Positions 1 through 8,867 of a DNA stretch of 34,589 bases are shown here, one piece after another. The notes beneath the pieces are model-generated. The model made no database searches and was not told the DNA's origin. It saw only the letters and a program-made list of their open reading frames with translations. Every line of letters starts with the position of its first letter. Positions within the stretch are counted from its first letter, which is position 1. Source of the stretch: Opitutia bacterium (GTDB lineage: Bacteria; Verrucomicrobiota; Verrucomicrobiia; Opitutales; Opitutaceae); the NCBI GenBank assembly GCA_947472765.1, contig CANJCM010000049.1, positions 1 to 34,589 of the forward strand, written 5' to 3'. The position numbers and the translations under genes were made by a program.

Positions 1-54
1 GCCGGCGAACAGTGCGGTCGCGACAAAAGTGGAGCGGATGAATTTCAGGTTCAT
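1..54 (-). CDS. 5' end of an exported protein (partial, runs off left edge)
   Basis: An ATG on the minus strand at 54 opens a frame that continues to the window edge. The 18 visible residues read MNLKFIRSTFVATALFAG, a charged N-terminus followed by a hydrophobic run, as in a Sec signal peptide. A purine-rich GAGGAGGAA lies on the same strand at about 78-86, somewhat far (about 17 nt) from the ATG for a canonical ribosome binding site. The product cannot be identified. It points the same way as the PVC dehydrogenase that ends upstream at 190, so it may be the next gene in that unit, separated by 135 bp with nothing recognisable in it. Confidence 0.5.
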   Translation of the reverse strand, partial: MNLKFIRSTFVATALFAG

Positions 55-189
55 GGGCTAAAAGGGCGTTATTCCTCCTCGCAAAGACAAGCCTGTTTTT
101 TGGTCGCCGCGCCGGGTTGGAAAGGGGGAGGGCGGATTCCAGTCGAGTAAGCGGACAATCTGCATTCCCCGAGGGTGCGGATTCTTGTG

Positions 190-3144
190 TCACCGCGCGG
201 CTGAGGCCGGGCGGGTTTCGCCCCGCACGGCGATGTAGGCCACCAGGTCCGCCATCGCCTGTGGCGTGAGCGACGCCTCCAGTCCTTCCGGCATGAGCGA
301 ACGACGCATGCTGGTCACACTCTTCACGCCGTTGCGCAGGATCACCTGTTCGGTCCCGTCGACTCCGAGCAGCGTCAGGCTGTTGCCCGCCTCGGCCGCG
401 AGGAGGCCGCCAAGGGTCCGGCCGTCGTTGGTCGTGACCATGTAGAGCATGTATTTGTCTTCGATCGCGCGATTCGGATCGAGAATGTGCGGCACGAGGT
501 AAGCCGCACTCCGGTCGGCAAGGCCCGCCAGATCGGGACCGATGGCGCGACCACCGGCGTCGCCGAGCTGATGGCAGGCGGCGCAAGTACTGGTGAACAT
601 CGCGCGACCCCGAGTCGCATCGCCGGGTCGCGTCGCGAGTTCTTCGAGGTAATGGTCCACCAGCTTCTGCCGGTCGGGATTGGCGCCCGATTGGAAGAGC
701 TCCGTCGCCCGCGTCGCGATCCGTCCGTCGCCGTGATTGAGCAGGGCGGCGCGATGACCGGCATCGATCTGCGAGAGCATGGCTGGCGAGGTGGCGACGC
801 GATCGAGCAGGGCCAGGATCCAAGCCGGCCGGGTCGCGATCGCATCGAGCACGGCGCTGCGCACCACCGGGACGGACTGATCCCAACCTGCCAGCAATTG
901 GGCGGGCACCGTCGGCTGCGTCATCTGGCCGAGGGCAGTGGCCGCCGCCACCTGGACTTCGATCGGACTCCCCGACGCCAACAGGTTCGACAACGTCGCG
1001 GCATCCTCGTCCTGACGGTCGACGCCCTGGCCGAGGACGGCAATTGCCGCGGTCCGCGCCGGGGTGGCCGCGGTGCGATCGAGTGCCAGCCGGCGCGCCG
1101 CCGTGAACAATGCGAGGGTGCTGTCGAGGGCGGGGCGGAGGGTCGCGTCGGCTTCAGCCTGAAGCCGGGTCAGCGAACCGCCGGTGCGGCGGAGCGTCGC
1201 AAGCAGGTCAGCGAGGGCGCCGAGCTGCGCGGTCGGCACCCCGGAATCCCCCGGTGCCAACCGCGTGAGGAAAGTACCGAGCGCCGTCAGATTGCGGGTC
1301 GCGAGGATGAGTTCGAGCAGGGTGCGATCCGTGCCGCCTCCGGCGTTCATTTGGGCGATCATGACTCCGGCGTGAGGACGAGCCGAACTCATCGCCGCCG
1401 CGAGAATCAGCGGATCGTCGCTGCGGCGGACGAGCCCGGCGAGGGCGGTGCCGGCTTCGGGCGCAGACCATTCGCCGAGGCTGTAACCGACCTGCTGGCG
1501 GACGGCCGCGTCGGGATCGCTGGCCAGCGCGATAATCCCCGCGAGCAGTTCAGGTGCGGAACCGGCAAAGCGATCCGACAACTGAACCGCCTGCCGGCGA
1601 ACCCGCGCGTCGCGATCGCGCAGCGCCCGCGCGACCGTGGCCGGCGGAAGTGTACCCAGAGTCTCCAGGGTCCAAAGCGCCTGCACGCGTACGGCGGCGG
1701 ACGGATCTTCGGTCGCGAGCCGCTCAAGGGCGGGCGAGGCCGATTTCGCCTGCCGCCAGATGAGTTGCTGCTGGGCGAGATCGCGGACCGTCCCGTTGGG
1801 GCTGCGGAGTGCCGCGACCAGGGCGGCTTCATCGGCGCGGTCGAGGCGCGGGATCGCGCGCGGCGAACCGTCACGCGGCAGAATCCGATAGATGCGGCCC
1901 TTGTCGTGGCCGGCCCGCAGATCGCCGAGTTCCTTCATCCACGCCTCGGGAATCCACTGCGGATGCTCGATCACGATTCGGTACATATCGACGATGTACA
2001 GCGCGCCGTCGGGACCGGTGCGCGCGTTGGTGAAGCGGGACCAGTTGTCCGAGGACGAAAAGACCTCCGAGTTCTGCTCGGAGGGTGCACGGTCGCTGGT
2101 GAAGGTGACGCCCGCCGGCGTGACCAGCTGGCGGCTGACGAGGTTGTGCACCGGTTCGCAGACAAAAACATTTCCGGCGTAACTGGCACCAAGCAGATCG
2201 TCGCGGTAGATCATGGTGCTGCACGCGGACGTGAAGCGGTTCTTGCCGAACGGATCGTTGAAGCGCGCGAGCGTCTGGCTCGTGGGATAAACGGGCGCCT
2301 GCCCGGGAGTCTTCGGCACGGGGATCGTGGCATTCGGTGGCGCGAGCACGCTGTTGCGACGGAGATAGCGATCCTCGAGCGCGTAGTGCCAGACGGGGTT
2401 GGAATTGTTTCCACCGAACCAGTTGCCCCAGTCGTCGCGATTCCGTCCGTACTGGGAGCGACCATACAGCGGCTCCATCAGGCCGGCTTCGGCCTGGATG
2501 CGCAGATCGCGCCGTCCAAGATCGAGGACCTGTCCCGACACGCCCGATTTCAACAGTCCGCCGCTGTCGCCGTTCGAAAGGTAGAGCCAGCCGTCGAGGC
2601 CCCACTGCAGTCCGTTGGCGCGGTGCTGCTGGTTGCCCTCGCCGAGACCGGTGAACCAGTTCTCCCGCTTGTCGGCCTTCCCGTCCCCGTCCGTGTCCTC
2701 GAGGTAAATGATGTTCGGCGCTGCCGTCACGAGCGCCCCGTTTCGCCAGGGCAGGACCGAGCTGGGAAAGTTCAGCCCCTCGGCGAAGAGCGTGACCTTG
2801 TCGTAACGTCCATCGCCACGCGTCGATTCGAGGACCTTGATTCGACCACCCGGCGCTCCGCGCCCGTCGAGGCCGAGCGGATAGTCGGCCATCTCGACGA
2901 CCCACATCCGGCCGTCCGCGCCCCAGGCGACGGAGATTGGATCCATGACCATGGGTTCGCTGGCCACGAGTTCGACGCGCAGGTCGGGTGCGACCGTGAT
3001 CGCCGCCAGCGATTCGGCGGCGGAGCGCGGTGCGGGCAGGATGACCTTCGGCGGCGGGGGCAACTGGTCGTAGGCGAGGGCGGAGGCGGCGCTGGCCAGA
3101 ATGAGGCCCAGGGCGAGCAGACGACGAGGGGAGGGCGAGGACAT
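190..3144 (-). CDS. PVC-type membrane-bound dehydrogenase with HEAT repeats and C-terminal cytochrome c-like heme domain
   Basis: 984 residues from the chosen ATG at 3144. That start gives a clean signal peptide (MSSPSPRRLLALGLILASAASALAYD); the frame is open further upstream, but that part only translates a palindromic repeat. The N-terminal half is a beta-propeller-like sugar-dehydrogenase fold (PDGRMWVVEM-type blades, DTDGDGKAD calcium-loop-like motif), as in the Verrucomicrobia/Planctomycetes family TIGR02604. The middle is alanine-rich with HEAT-like repeats. The C-terminus has a heme c site CAACH (residues 854-858) and a likely axial Met in SLMPEG (about 951), as in TIGR02603. By family it would be a periplasmic oxidoreductase passing electrons to the heme; the substrate is unknown, with sugars or polyols suspected. 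It is divergent from the GNAT gene at 3481. Confidence 0.88.
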   Translation of the reverse strand: MSSPSPRRLLALGLILASAASALAYDQLPPPPKVILPAPRSAAESLAAITVAPDLRVELVASEPMVMDPISVAWGADGRMWVVEMADYPLGLDGRGAPGGRIKVLESTRGDGRYDKVTLFAEGLNFPSSVLPWRNGALVTAAPNIIYLEDTDGDGKADKRENWFTGLGEGNQQHRANGLQWGLDGWLYLSNGDSGGLLKSGVSGQVLDLGRRDLRIQAEAGLMEPLYGRSQYGRNRDDWGNWFGGNNSNPVWHYALEDRYLRRNSVLAPPNATIPVPKTPGQAPVYPTSQTLARFNDPFGKNRFTSACSTMIYRDDLLGASYAGNVFVCEPVHNLVSRQLVTPAGVTFTSDRAPSEQNSEVFSSSDNWSRFTNARTGPDGALYIVDMYRIVIEHPQWIPEAWMKELGDLRAGHDKGRIYRILPRDGSPRAIPRLDRADEAALVAALRSPNGTVRDLAQQQLIWRQAKSASPALERLATEDPSAAVRVQALWTLETLGTLPPATVARALRDRDARVRRQAVQLSDRFAGSAPELLAGIIALASDPDAAVRQQVGYSLGEWSAPEAGTALAGLVRRSDDPLILAAAMSSARPHAGVMIAQMNAGGGTDRTLLELILATRNLTALGTFLTRLAPGDSGVPTAQLGALADLLATLRRTGGSLTRLQAEADATLRPALDSTLALFTAARRLALDRTAATPARTAAIAVLGQGVDRQDEDAATLSNLLASGSPIEVQVAAATALGQMTQPTVPAQLLAGWDQSVPVVRSAVLDAIATRPAWILALLDRVATSPAMLSQIDAGHRAALLNHGDGRIATRATELFQSGANPDRQKLVDHYLEELATRPGDATRGRAMFTSTCAACHQLGDAGGRAIGPDLAGLADRSAAYLVPHILDPNRAIEDKYMLYMVTTNDGRTLGGLLAAEAGNSLTLLGVDGTEQVILRNGVKSVTSMRRSLMPEGLEASLTPQAMADLVAYIAVRGETRPASAAR

Positions 3145-3480
3145 GGAAAGGTGATCGCGGTCGAGTGGGGGGAACGGGGACATGAAATCACGGCCGGACC
3201 CGGCGTGTCGAGGGACGGCCGTGGTGTCATTCTGAGATCCGTGACCGACGGGAAGACCTTCGCTGGTTCGGATGATAAACCGTTTGTCATTCTGAGCGCA
3301 GCGAAGAATCCATGTCCTGGTGGGCCGATGGCGTGGATTCCTCGCTGCGCTCAGAATGACAGACGGCTTCACCCGGTCTCACTTCGCGGACGGCAAAGCC
3401 GGCCGCAGTATTCTTGTTCTCCGGAAACTCGGCATTCGCCATTCGGCGTCCGGCATTCTTTAGATTCCGCCCTCCCTGTG
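3145..3480. other. Divergent intergenic region with palindromic repeat
   Basis: This 336-bp gap separates the divergent PVC dehydrogenase and GNAT genes. It contains a 75-bp inverted repeat (3286-3360) and, at 3226-3236, an 11-bp fragment of the same arm (GTCATTCTGAG). Any promoters for the two genes must lie here. I see no convincing -35/-10 pair. Confidence 0.6.
3286..3360. repeat. 75-bp inverted repeat, copy 1 (26-bp arms, 23-nt spacer)
   Basis: The left arm begins GTCATTCTGAGCGCAGCGAA and ends GAATCC. The right arm is its reverse complement with one mismatch. The 23-nt spacer is unrelated to that of copy 2 at 27067-27141, although total and spacer lengths are identical. The element lies between two divergent genes. 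Confidence 0.9.
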
Positions 3481-4413
3481 ATGAATACTTTCCTCGTCCG
3501 CCCCATGACCCCGGCCGATCGCGGCGAAGTGGCGAAACTGATCCTGGCGTCGGTCAACACATGGTATCAGCAGCACGGCATGCCCGCGATTTTTCAGGGC
3601 GGCCCGGAGCTCACGGATATTTTCTACGAGGTGTATTCAAGCCTTGAGCCCGGCTGCGGTCTGGTGGCGGCGCACCAGCCGTCCGGCCGCCTGATGGGAT
3701 CGTGTTTCTTCCATCCGCGGCCGCGGCACGTCGCGCTCGGGATCATGAATGTGCACCCGGATGACTTCGGGCACGGTGTCGCGCGGGCGTTGCTCCGCGC
3801 CATCACCGACTACGCCGATCAGCGCGGGCTGCCGGTTCGCCTGACGCAGAGTGCGCTGAATCTCGATTCATTCTCGCTCTACAACCGGGCGGGCTTCGTG
3901 CCGCGTTCGGCGTATCAGGACATGCTGATGGCCGTTCCCGCCGCGGGCCTGCCCGCCATCGCACCAGCGGCGGAGGGCCGGTTGCGCGACGCGACCCTGG
4001 CCGATGTGCCCGCCCTCGTTGCGCTCGAACTCGAGATCAGCGGCGTCACGCGCGAGGTCGATTGCCGCCACGTGATCGGCAACGCCGCCGGCTTCTGGCA
4101 TACCTCGGTGTTCGAAAACGCGGCCGGACAAATCGAGGGTTTTCTCGCGTCGTCACGTCATGCTGCCTGCAACATGATCGGCCCGGGATTCTGCCGCACC
4201 GAAGCGCAGGCCATCGCGCTCATCCATCGCGAGCTGAACGCGAATGCCGGGCGCACGCCCGTGGTGCTCGTGCCGGTCGAGCGCTCTGCCGTCGTGCAGC
4301 AGCTCTACGCGTGGGGCGCGCGCAACTGTGAGCTCCATTTCTGCCAGGTGCGGGGGGCGAGCCAGCCGTTCGCCGGGCTGAATTTTCCGACGTTCCTGCT
4401 GGAGACGGCGTAA
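3481..4413 (+). CDS. Tandem GNAT-family N-acetyltransferase
   Basis: 310 residues. The ATG at 3481 is chosen because the reading begins there with a typical GNAT opening (MNTFLVRPMTPADRGEVAKLI); the same frame is open far upstream but only as an antisense shadow of the dehydrogenase. The first GNAT domain (about 4-140) has a beta4/alpha3 acetyl-CoA segment NVHPDDFGHGVARALL and the LYNRAGF motif near its end. The second, weaker domain (about 155-310) starts LRDATLADVPALVALELE. Bidomain GNATs often keep one catalytic half; the second lacks an obvious Q/RxxGxG loop and may be structural. The acceptor substrate is unknown. A 72-residue ORF follows after 52 nt and may be co-transcribed. Confidence 0.8.
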   Translation: MNTFLVRPMTPADRGEVAKLILASVNTWYQQHGMPAIFQGGPELTDIFYEVYSSLEPGCGLVAAHQPSGRLMGSCFFHPRPRHVALGIMNVHPDDFGHGVARALLRAITDYADQRGLPVRLTQSALNLDSFSLYNRAGFVPRSAYQDMLMAVPAAGLPAIAPAAEGRLRDATLADVPALVALELEISGVTREVDCRHVIGNAAGFWHTSVFENAAGQIEGFLASSRHAACNMIGPGFCRTEAQAIALIHRELNANAGRTPVVLVPVERSAVVQQLYAWGARNCELHFCQVRGASQPFAGLNFPTFLLETA

Positions 4414-4465
4414 TTTGCCGGCGCGCCGGTTGACGCCGGGGGAATGGTCCGGCCAACTCTGCGGG

Positions 4466-4684
4466 ATGAATCTCCCCGAGCTGGACCAAAGCTTTCTCCG
4501 CGAACTCGTGAAGGCTTCGCGCCAGAAGCATCATCACGTGAAGTGGGTCGATCGGGACGGTTCCGATCGTGTGACGGTCCTGAGCGCCGCCGAAGTCGTG
4601 CGCGTCAATCAGCTCGCGCAGCAGGCTGGCATCTCGAAGGCCGAACTTTTGAAGCAGGCCGCGCATCTGCCCGTCGCGCGCTGA
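4466..4684 (+). CDS. Small uncharacterised protein (72 aa)
   Basis: 72 residues from ATG 4466; an in-frame TTG at 4415 would add 17 unlikely residues. The protein is hydrophilic: MNLPELDQSFLRELVKASRQ, then a basic, His-rich patch (KHHHVKW), then a C-terminal helical stretch, VNQLAQQAGISKAELLKQAA, that resembles a short helix-turn-helix. It has no signal peptide or membrane segment. It lies 52 nt after the GNAT gene on the same strand. I do not recognise a family; the sequence composition looks like a genuine coding region. A small DNA-binding or adaptor protein is possible but unproven. Confidence 0.55.
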   Translation: MNLPELDQSFLRELVKASRQKHHHVKWVDRDGSDRVTVLSAAEVVRVNQLAQQAGISKAELLKQAAHLPVAR

Positions 4685-4735
4685 GCCGCCGATGGTCGCC
4701 TGACGTTCCTGCGCGGAGCGATGTTCGCAGATCTC

Positions 4736-4822
4736 GGGCGCGCACGAGGCGCGCCCCTACGACGGCCTGTCGGCACGACTTTCCTAACCATTCGCATTGT
4801 AGGGGCGTGGCTTGTCCACGCC
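4736..4822. repeat. REP hairpin pair, CTYGT-loop class (locus 1)
   Basis: Two hairpins face away from each other. The minus-strand one (4736-4760) reads GTAG, stem GGGCGCGC, loop CTCGT, closing stem. The plus-strand one (4799-4822) reads GTAG, stem GGGCGTGG, loop CTTGT, closing CCACGCC. The stem base pairs differ in a compensatory way, while the tetranucleotide and the loop pattern are kept. The pair occupies the gap between the small protein gene and the Dabb gene. Confidence 0.85.
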
Positions 4823-4903
4823 TGAGGCGACGGCCGCCGTTCTTGATCCGCGCCCAGCTTTTGCCGTTGAGCCCCGCTGGCGTGGCGTCCTACTCACCGG
4901 GCC

Positions 4904-5203
4904 ATGCTCGTACACACTGTATTCTTCTGGTTGAAACCTGAACTGACCCCGGCGCAGCGGGCCGAATTCCGGCGCGGCGTCGAGACCCTCACGCAGATCA
5001 AGGCGGTGGATAAGGTCTACATCGGCAAGCCGGCGGCGACCGAGAAGCGCCCTGTGATCGACGACTCGTACGACGTTGGTCTCACGGTCATCTGCAAGGA
5101 CACCGCCGCGGAGAAGGCCTACCAGGTCGACCCGCTGCATCTGGCGTTCGTCGCGAACTGCAAGCAGTTCTGGACGCGGGTCCAGATCTACGACGCGGAC
5201 TGA
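4904..5203 (+). CDS. Dabb (stress-responsive A/B barrel) domain protein
   Basis: 99 residues, the usual length for a stand-alone Dabb domain (PF07876), starting MLVHTVFFWLKPELTPAQRAEF. The features are the N-terminal VHTVFFWLK strand, a central DVGLTVICKDTAAEKAYQVDPLHLAFV segment with the conserved P-x-H near the end of the domain, and a C-terminal strand RVQIYDAD. Members form dimeric ferredoxin-like barrels; some are plant polyketide cyclases, others stress proteins of unknown biochemistry. No neighbour suggests a pathway. It is followed by a convergent hflX, with a REP doublet between. Confidence 0.85.
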   Translation: MLVHTVFFWLKPELTPAQRAEFRRGVETLTQIKAVDKVYIGKPAATEKRPVIDDSYDVGLTVICKDTAAEKAYQVDPLHLAFVANCKQFWTRVQIYDAD

Positions 5204-5231
5204 GCAGGACTCACCGTATCCCTGGATTTAG

Positions 5232-5306
5232 GTAGCCCTGCCCGTGAGGGCAGGGACCACGTCTTGCTGGGCTTGAAGTCGTCCCGCTGCTCACGCAGCG
5301 GGCTAC
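5232..5306. repeat. REP hairpin pair, GTGA-loop class (locus 1)
   Basis: Plus-strand hairpin: GTAG at 5232-5235, then CCCTGCCCGTGAGGGCAGGG (5236-5255), with 8-bp stem and loop GTGA. Minus-strand hairpin: stem CCCGCTGC, loop GTGA (read on minus), 5283-5302, with its GTAG at 5303-5306. The two point at each other. The pair sits between the convergent Dabb and hflX genes, where its hairpins could also slow transcription from both sides. Confidence 0.9.
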
Positions 5307-5364
5307 CAGCAGCTTCGGATTCCGAGACCTTGGTCAGGTCACCACGTAAGCCGCCTCGTGGCCG

Positions 5365-6648
5365 CTATTTCGCCTTCGATACGACGAAGGGCGCGAAGTA
5401 GCCGGTCTGCGTCGCCGGGAAGCGTCCTTTGATCCGGACGCCATCGTCGGTGTGCTCCTGCTCGTGGATTTGCCCGAGCTCGTGGAGCCGCGCGATCACG
5501 TCATAGCGATCCGGGGGGACCAGCAATTCGGTCGCACTCACGGTATCGGTCGCCAGTTCGAGGCAGCGGGTCTCGAGTTTATCCAGACCGGCGCGGGTGC
5601 GGGCGCTGACGCGCAGTCCATCCGGCTCCAGTTGGCGCGCCCGTTGAATGAGCGCGGGAGTGGCGGCGTCCACCTTGTTGAACACCGTCACGATGGTCTT
5701 GTCGCCCGCGCCCAGCTCCGCGAGCACGGCGAGCGTGGTGGCGTGGTGCTGTTCGAAATTCGGATTCGAGACGTCGAGGATGTGCAGCAGGAAGTCCGCG
5801 ACGACGACTTCCTCGAGCGTGGCCTTGAAGGCCTCGACCAGGCCGTGGGGCAGGCGCCGGATGAACCCCACCGTGTCAGTGACGAGGAGCTTCTGGTTGC
5901 CCCGCAGCACGAGCTGCCGGGTGGTCGGATCGAGCGTGGCGAAGAGCTTGTTGGCCGCGAGGACCTCGGAGCCGGTGAGCGTGTTCAGCAGGGTCGACTT
6001 GCCCGCGTTGGTGTAGCCGACGATCGCGCAGGTGGGCACGGGGACGCGCTGGCGTTTCCGGCGCTGCACGTCGCGCTGCTGGACGACGTTGATCAGCTCG
6101 CGCTTCAGGTGCGAAATGCGATCGCGGACGGTCCGGCGATCCTGCTCGAGCTGGGTTTCGCCTTCACCGCCCATGGCGCCTTTGCCGCGCTGACGGGAAA
6201 GATGGGTCCACGCCCGGGTCAGCCGGGGCAGCGAGTATTCCATCCGGGCCAGCGCGACCTGCAGCATGGCTTCGCGCGTGTGGGCGCGGTCGGCGAAAAT
6301 TTCGAGGATGACTTCCTGCCGATCGATCACGGCGAGACCGGACATCTCCTCCCAGTTGCGCTGCTGGGCGGGGGAGAGCGCCTCGTCGAACACGATGACA
6401 TCGGCGCCATCGGCCTTGGCCTGCGCGATGAGTTCCTCGGCCTTGCCGCTTCCGAGCAGGAGGGCCGGGGTGGGGCGGCGAAGGTTGACGAGGACGGAGT
6501 TGGTGACGCGCAACCGCAGGTTCTCGACCAGCTCCTTGAGTTCCAGCAGCAACTCCGCTCCTTCGCCCGGGGCCATGGTGTCGGTCTGGATGCCGACGAG
6601 AAAAGCGCGTTCGAGCTGGGTCGGTTTGTCGGTGAGGAAGTCAGCCAT
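5365..6648 (-). CDS. hflX: GTPase HflX (ribosome-associated)
   Basis: 427 residues, typical HflX length. The N-terminal ribosome-binding domain holds RRPTPALLLGSGKAEEL (about 57-73) and DEALSPAQQRNWE (88-100). The linker has the family signature GGEGETQLE (160-168). The GTPase core has G1 GYTNAGKST (211-219), G3 DTVGF (258-262) and G4 NKVD (324-327). The C-terminus ends with a short beta domain. HflX binds the large subunit and splits or rescues stalled 70S ribosomes in stress. It is convergent with the Dabb gene. The MBL hydrolase on the same strand ends 62 nt upstream, so the two may share a transcript. Confidence 0.97.
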   Translation of the reverse strand: MADFLTDKPTQLERAFLVGIQTDTMAPGEGAELLLELKELVENLRLRVTNSVLVNLRRPTPALLLGSGKAEELIAQAKADGADVIVFDEALSPAQQRNWEEMSGLAVIDRQEVILEIFADRAHTREAMLQVALARMEYSLPRLTRAWTHLSRQRGKGAMGGEGETQLEQDRRTVRDRISHLKRELINVVQQRDVQRRKRQRVPVPTCAIVGYTNAGKSTLLNTLTGSEVLAANKLFATLDPTTRQLVLRGNQKLLVTDTVGFIRRLPHGLVEAFKATLEEVVVADFLLHILDVSNPNFEQHHATTLAVLAELGAGDKTIVTVFNKVDAATPALIQRARQLEPDGLRVSARTRAGLDKLETRCLELATDTVSATELLVPPDRYDVIARLHELGQIHEQEHTDDGVRIKGRFPATQTGYFAPFVVSKAK

Positions 6649-6710
6649 CAGTAGGAGTCAGGCAATCGGTCGCGGTCGTGGAGTCAAACGGGCGTCGCGG
6701 CCCGCGGGCC

Positions 6711-7535
6711 TCAGCGGGCGAAGAAAGGATTATGCAGCTTTTCCTGCCCGAGCGTCGTGATCGGGCCGTGCCCGCAGGCGAGCACCGTGTCGCGCGGCAG
6801 CGTCAGCAGCTTTTCCTTGTTGAGCCGGAATTGCTCCTCGAACCGCGTCGCGCTGCCGCCCATCGAGCTGGCGAAGATGGAATCGCCGACGATCGCCAGC
6901 GGCCAGCTCAGCCCGGTGATATAGAAACTCGTCATGCCCGGCGAATGACCGGTGGTGGAGAGCGTCTTGATCGCGATGGCGCCGATATGAAAATGGGCGT
7001 TTTCCTTGAACGTCTTCGCGCCCGGATAGTCGCTCGGCTCGAGTTCGCTCGCCCACACCTCCGCCTTCGTCTCCTTCACGAGCCGGTCCAGATCGGCCAC
7101 ATGATCCTCGTGCGTGTGCGTGAGGAAGACATAGCGCAGGCTGAGTCCCTCCGCGTGGATCACGTCCAGCATGGGTTCCGCCGTGGCACCCGTGTCGAAG
7201 GCAGCGGCAATCTTCGCCCGCGCGTCCCACACGAGGTAGCTGTTCACCGTCATGCTGCCATAGGTCGTGTTGAACACGGCGAACCCCTTCGGGAAAACGG
7301 GCTGCTGCGGGTACCAGCGTTTGTGGGCCAGCGCCTCGAGGGCGTCGGGCGAGAGGCGCAGGTGCCGGGCAACGCGCCGGATGATGGCATCGTTGACCTC
7401 GCCCTTCTTGACCGCGGCGAGATCCGCGAGCGTCACCTCCGCGCGCTGCGCCAGTTCGGCATCCGTGATTTTCAGGCCGCGCTGGGCCTTGTTGATCACA
7501 TCGTCAAAATTGTCCTCGAGCGGAATGCGCGCCAT
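6711..7535 (-). CDS. MBL-fold metallo-hydrolase with N-terminal HTH-like domain
   Basis: 274 residues from ATG 7535; the frame extends upstream only as antisense of the mutarotase gene. Residues 5-75 form a short helical domain (ITDAELAQRAEVTLADLAAVKKGEVNDAIIRRVARHLRLS) that looks like a Cro/XRE helix-turn-helix. Residues 85-270 are a metallo-beta-lactamase fold with the metal motif HTHEDH (140-145), H197 in TTGHSPG, D218 in VGDS and H256 in CGHGP. This arrangement resembles glyoxalase II or persulfide-dioxygenase-like hydrolases, but the substrate is not deducible. It is divergent from the mutarotase gene with 81 bp between, which could be a shared regulatory region. The fusion may allow self-regulation; that is inference. 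Confidence 0.85.
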   Translation of the reverse strand: MARIPLEDNFDDVINKAQRGLKITDAELAQRAEVTLADLAAVKKGEVNDAIIRRVARHLRLSPDALEALAHKRWYPQQPVFPKGFAVFNTTYGSMTVNSYLVWDARAKIAAAFDTGATAEPMLDVIHAEGLSLRYVFLTHTHEDHVADLDRLVKETKAEVWASELEPSDYPGAKTFKENAHFHIGAIAIKTLSTTGHSPGMTSFYITGLSWPLAIVGDSIFASSMGGSATRFEEQFRLNKEKLLTLPRDTVLACGHGPITTLGQEKLHNPFFAR

Positions 7536-7616
7536 GCCGCACTCAAAGCGCCGCAGTCCAGAGAAGCAAAGAGCAATTGGAATTGCGCGCGACGCGCTCC
7601 GCCTGACTCTCGCTGC

Positions 7617-8006
7617 ATGATCCGGAACGGCATCCTGAATCCCCATCTGCTGTCGCTGCTCGCCCGCGTGCGACACACCAATGCGCTGGTCATTGCCGAC
7701 CGTGGCTTCCCGTCCTGGCCTGCGGTCGAGACGATCGATCTCTCGCTCGTCGATGGCGTGCCCACGGTTCTGCAGGTGCTGCAGGCGATCCGCGCGAACT
7801 TTGTCGTGGCCGAGGCCTATATGGCGGACGAATTCCGGCAGGTGAATCCCGCCGGCGTGCAACGGACGTTCGCCCGGGCCTTGCGGGGTGCAAACCTGAC
7901 GCATGAGCCGCATGTGGCGTTCAAGCGCCGCGTGCCCGGCGCCATCGGGCTGATCCGGACCGGCGATACGACTCCTTATGCCAATCTGATTCTCGTGTCC
8001 GGCTGA
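7617..8006 (+). CDS. RbsD/FucU family sugar mutarotase
   Basis: 129 residues, normal length for RbsD/FucU (PF05025). The N-terminal signature NPHLLSLLARVRHTNALVIADRGFP contains the conserved His20 and Asp28 of the active site. The C-terminus has RRVPGAIGLIRTGDTTPYANLIL, matching the family's xxIRTGxxTPYANxIL ending. These enzymes interconvert pyranose with furanose forms or the anomers of ribose or fucose. The next gene on the strand, 69 nt on, is a UxuB-like dehydrogenase, so a joint role in sugar or uronate catabolism is reasonable. Which sugar is used (ribose or fucose type) cannot be decided here. Confidence 0.9.
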   Translation: MIRNGILNPHLLSLLARVRHTNALVIADRGFPSWPAVETIDLSLVDGVPTVLQVLQAIRANFVVAEAYMADEFRQVNPAGVQRTFARALRGANLTHEPHVAFKRRVPGAIGLIRTGDTTPYANLILVSG

Positions 8007-8075
8007 ACCCGATCTGTGTCACGGGCGGATTTCCCGTTGCCACCCGCCGGAGCCGCCGCCTTTGTTCAACTCCCC

Positions 8076-8867
8076 ATGAGTACTCCCTCCGATTACCTTA
8101 CGTCCCTGTATTCACTCCGTGGCAAAGTCGCGGTCGTCATTGGCGGCACCGGCGAGCTCTGCGGTGCCATGGCCGAGGGCATGGCCGGCGCGGGAGCCGA
8201 GGTCGTCCTCGTGGGCCGGAATGAGGAGAAGGCCAAACCGCGCATCGCGCGGATCGAGGCGGCCGGCGGCAAGGCCTGGTTCGCGTCGGCCGAGGCGAGC
8301 GAAAAGGCCGCCCTTGAGCAGCTCCTCCAGACCGTCCTAGCGAAGTCGGGCCGCGTCGACATCGTCGTCAACGGCGCCGGGGTGAACTCCGCGACCCCGT
8401 TCCTCGAGATTGCCGAGGACGAGTTCGACCGGATCGTGAAGATCAATCTCAAGGGCGTGTTTCTGGGCTGCCAGATTTTCGGTAAATATCTCGTCGATCG
8501 CGGCGAGGGCGGCTCGATCATCAACCTGGGTTCGATGTCGGGCATTGTGCCGCTGTCGCGGGTCTTCACCTATTCGGCGACCAAGGCCGCGGTGCACAAT
8601 CTCTCGAAGAACCTCGCCCGCGAGTGGGCGCCGAAGCGCGTGCGGGTCAACACCATCGTCCCGGGCTTCTTCCCGGCGGAACAGAATCGCAAGATCCTGT
8701 CGCCCGAACGGGTTGCCAGCATCATGACGCACACGCCGATGAAGCGTTTTGGCGAGGCCCGCGAGCTGATTGGGGCGACGCTGCTCATGGCGAGCGATGC
8801 GGCCGGCGGTTTCATCACCGGGTCGGAAATCGTCGTGGATGGCGGCTACCACGCGATGACGATTTAA
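8076..8867 (+). CDS. SDR family oxidoreductase, D-mannonate oxidoreductase / gluconate 5-dehydrogenase-like
   Basis: 263 residues from ATG 8076 (an upstream in-frame codon at 8016 adds 20 unlikely residues). It is a classical SDR: nucleotide loop GGTGELCG (23-30), NGAG (99-102), catalytic Ser153, Tyr166 and Lys170 (YSATK). The C-terminal [20 protein letters not shown] and [16 protein letters not shown] are characteristic of the group containing fructuronate/mannonate reductases (UxuB-type SDR) and gluconate 5-dehydrogenases. It would use NAD(P)H on a keto-sugar acid in the cytoplasm. The neighbouring mutarotase supports a sugar-acid role. The exact substrate is uncertain. Confidence 0.87.
   Translation: MSTPSDYLTSLYSLRGKVAVVIGGTGELCGAMAEGMAGAGAEVVLVGRNEEKAKPRIARIEAAGGKAWFASAEASEKAALEQLLQTVLAKSGRVDIVVNGAGVNSATPFLEIAEDEFDRIVKINLKGVFLGCQIFGKYLVDRGEGGSIINLGSMSGIVPLSRVFTYSATKAAVHNLSKNLAREWAPKRVRVNTIVPGFFPAEQNRKILSPERVASIMTHTPMKRFGEARELIGATLLMASDAAGGFITGSEIVVDGGYHAMTI

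Noticed and set aside
487-3480. Very long open frame on the plus strand running antisense through the PVC dehydrogenase into the GNAT gene
   Set aside because: It has the low-complexity Arg/Gly/Glu-rich composition of an antisense high-GC shadow. Only the part from 3481 encodes a recognisable protein; the dehydrogenase on the other strand has clear domains.
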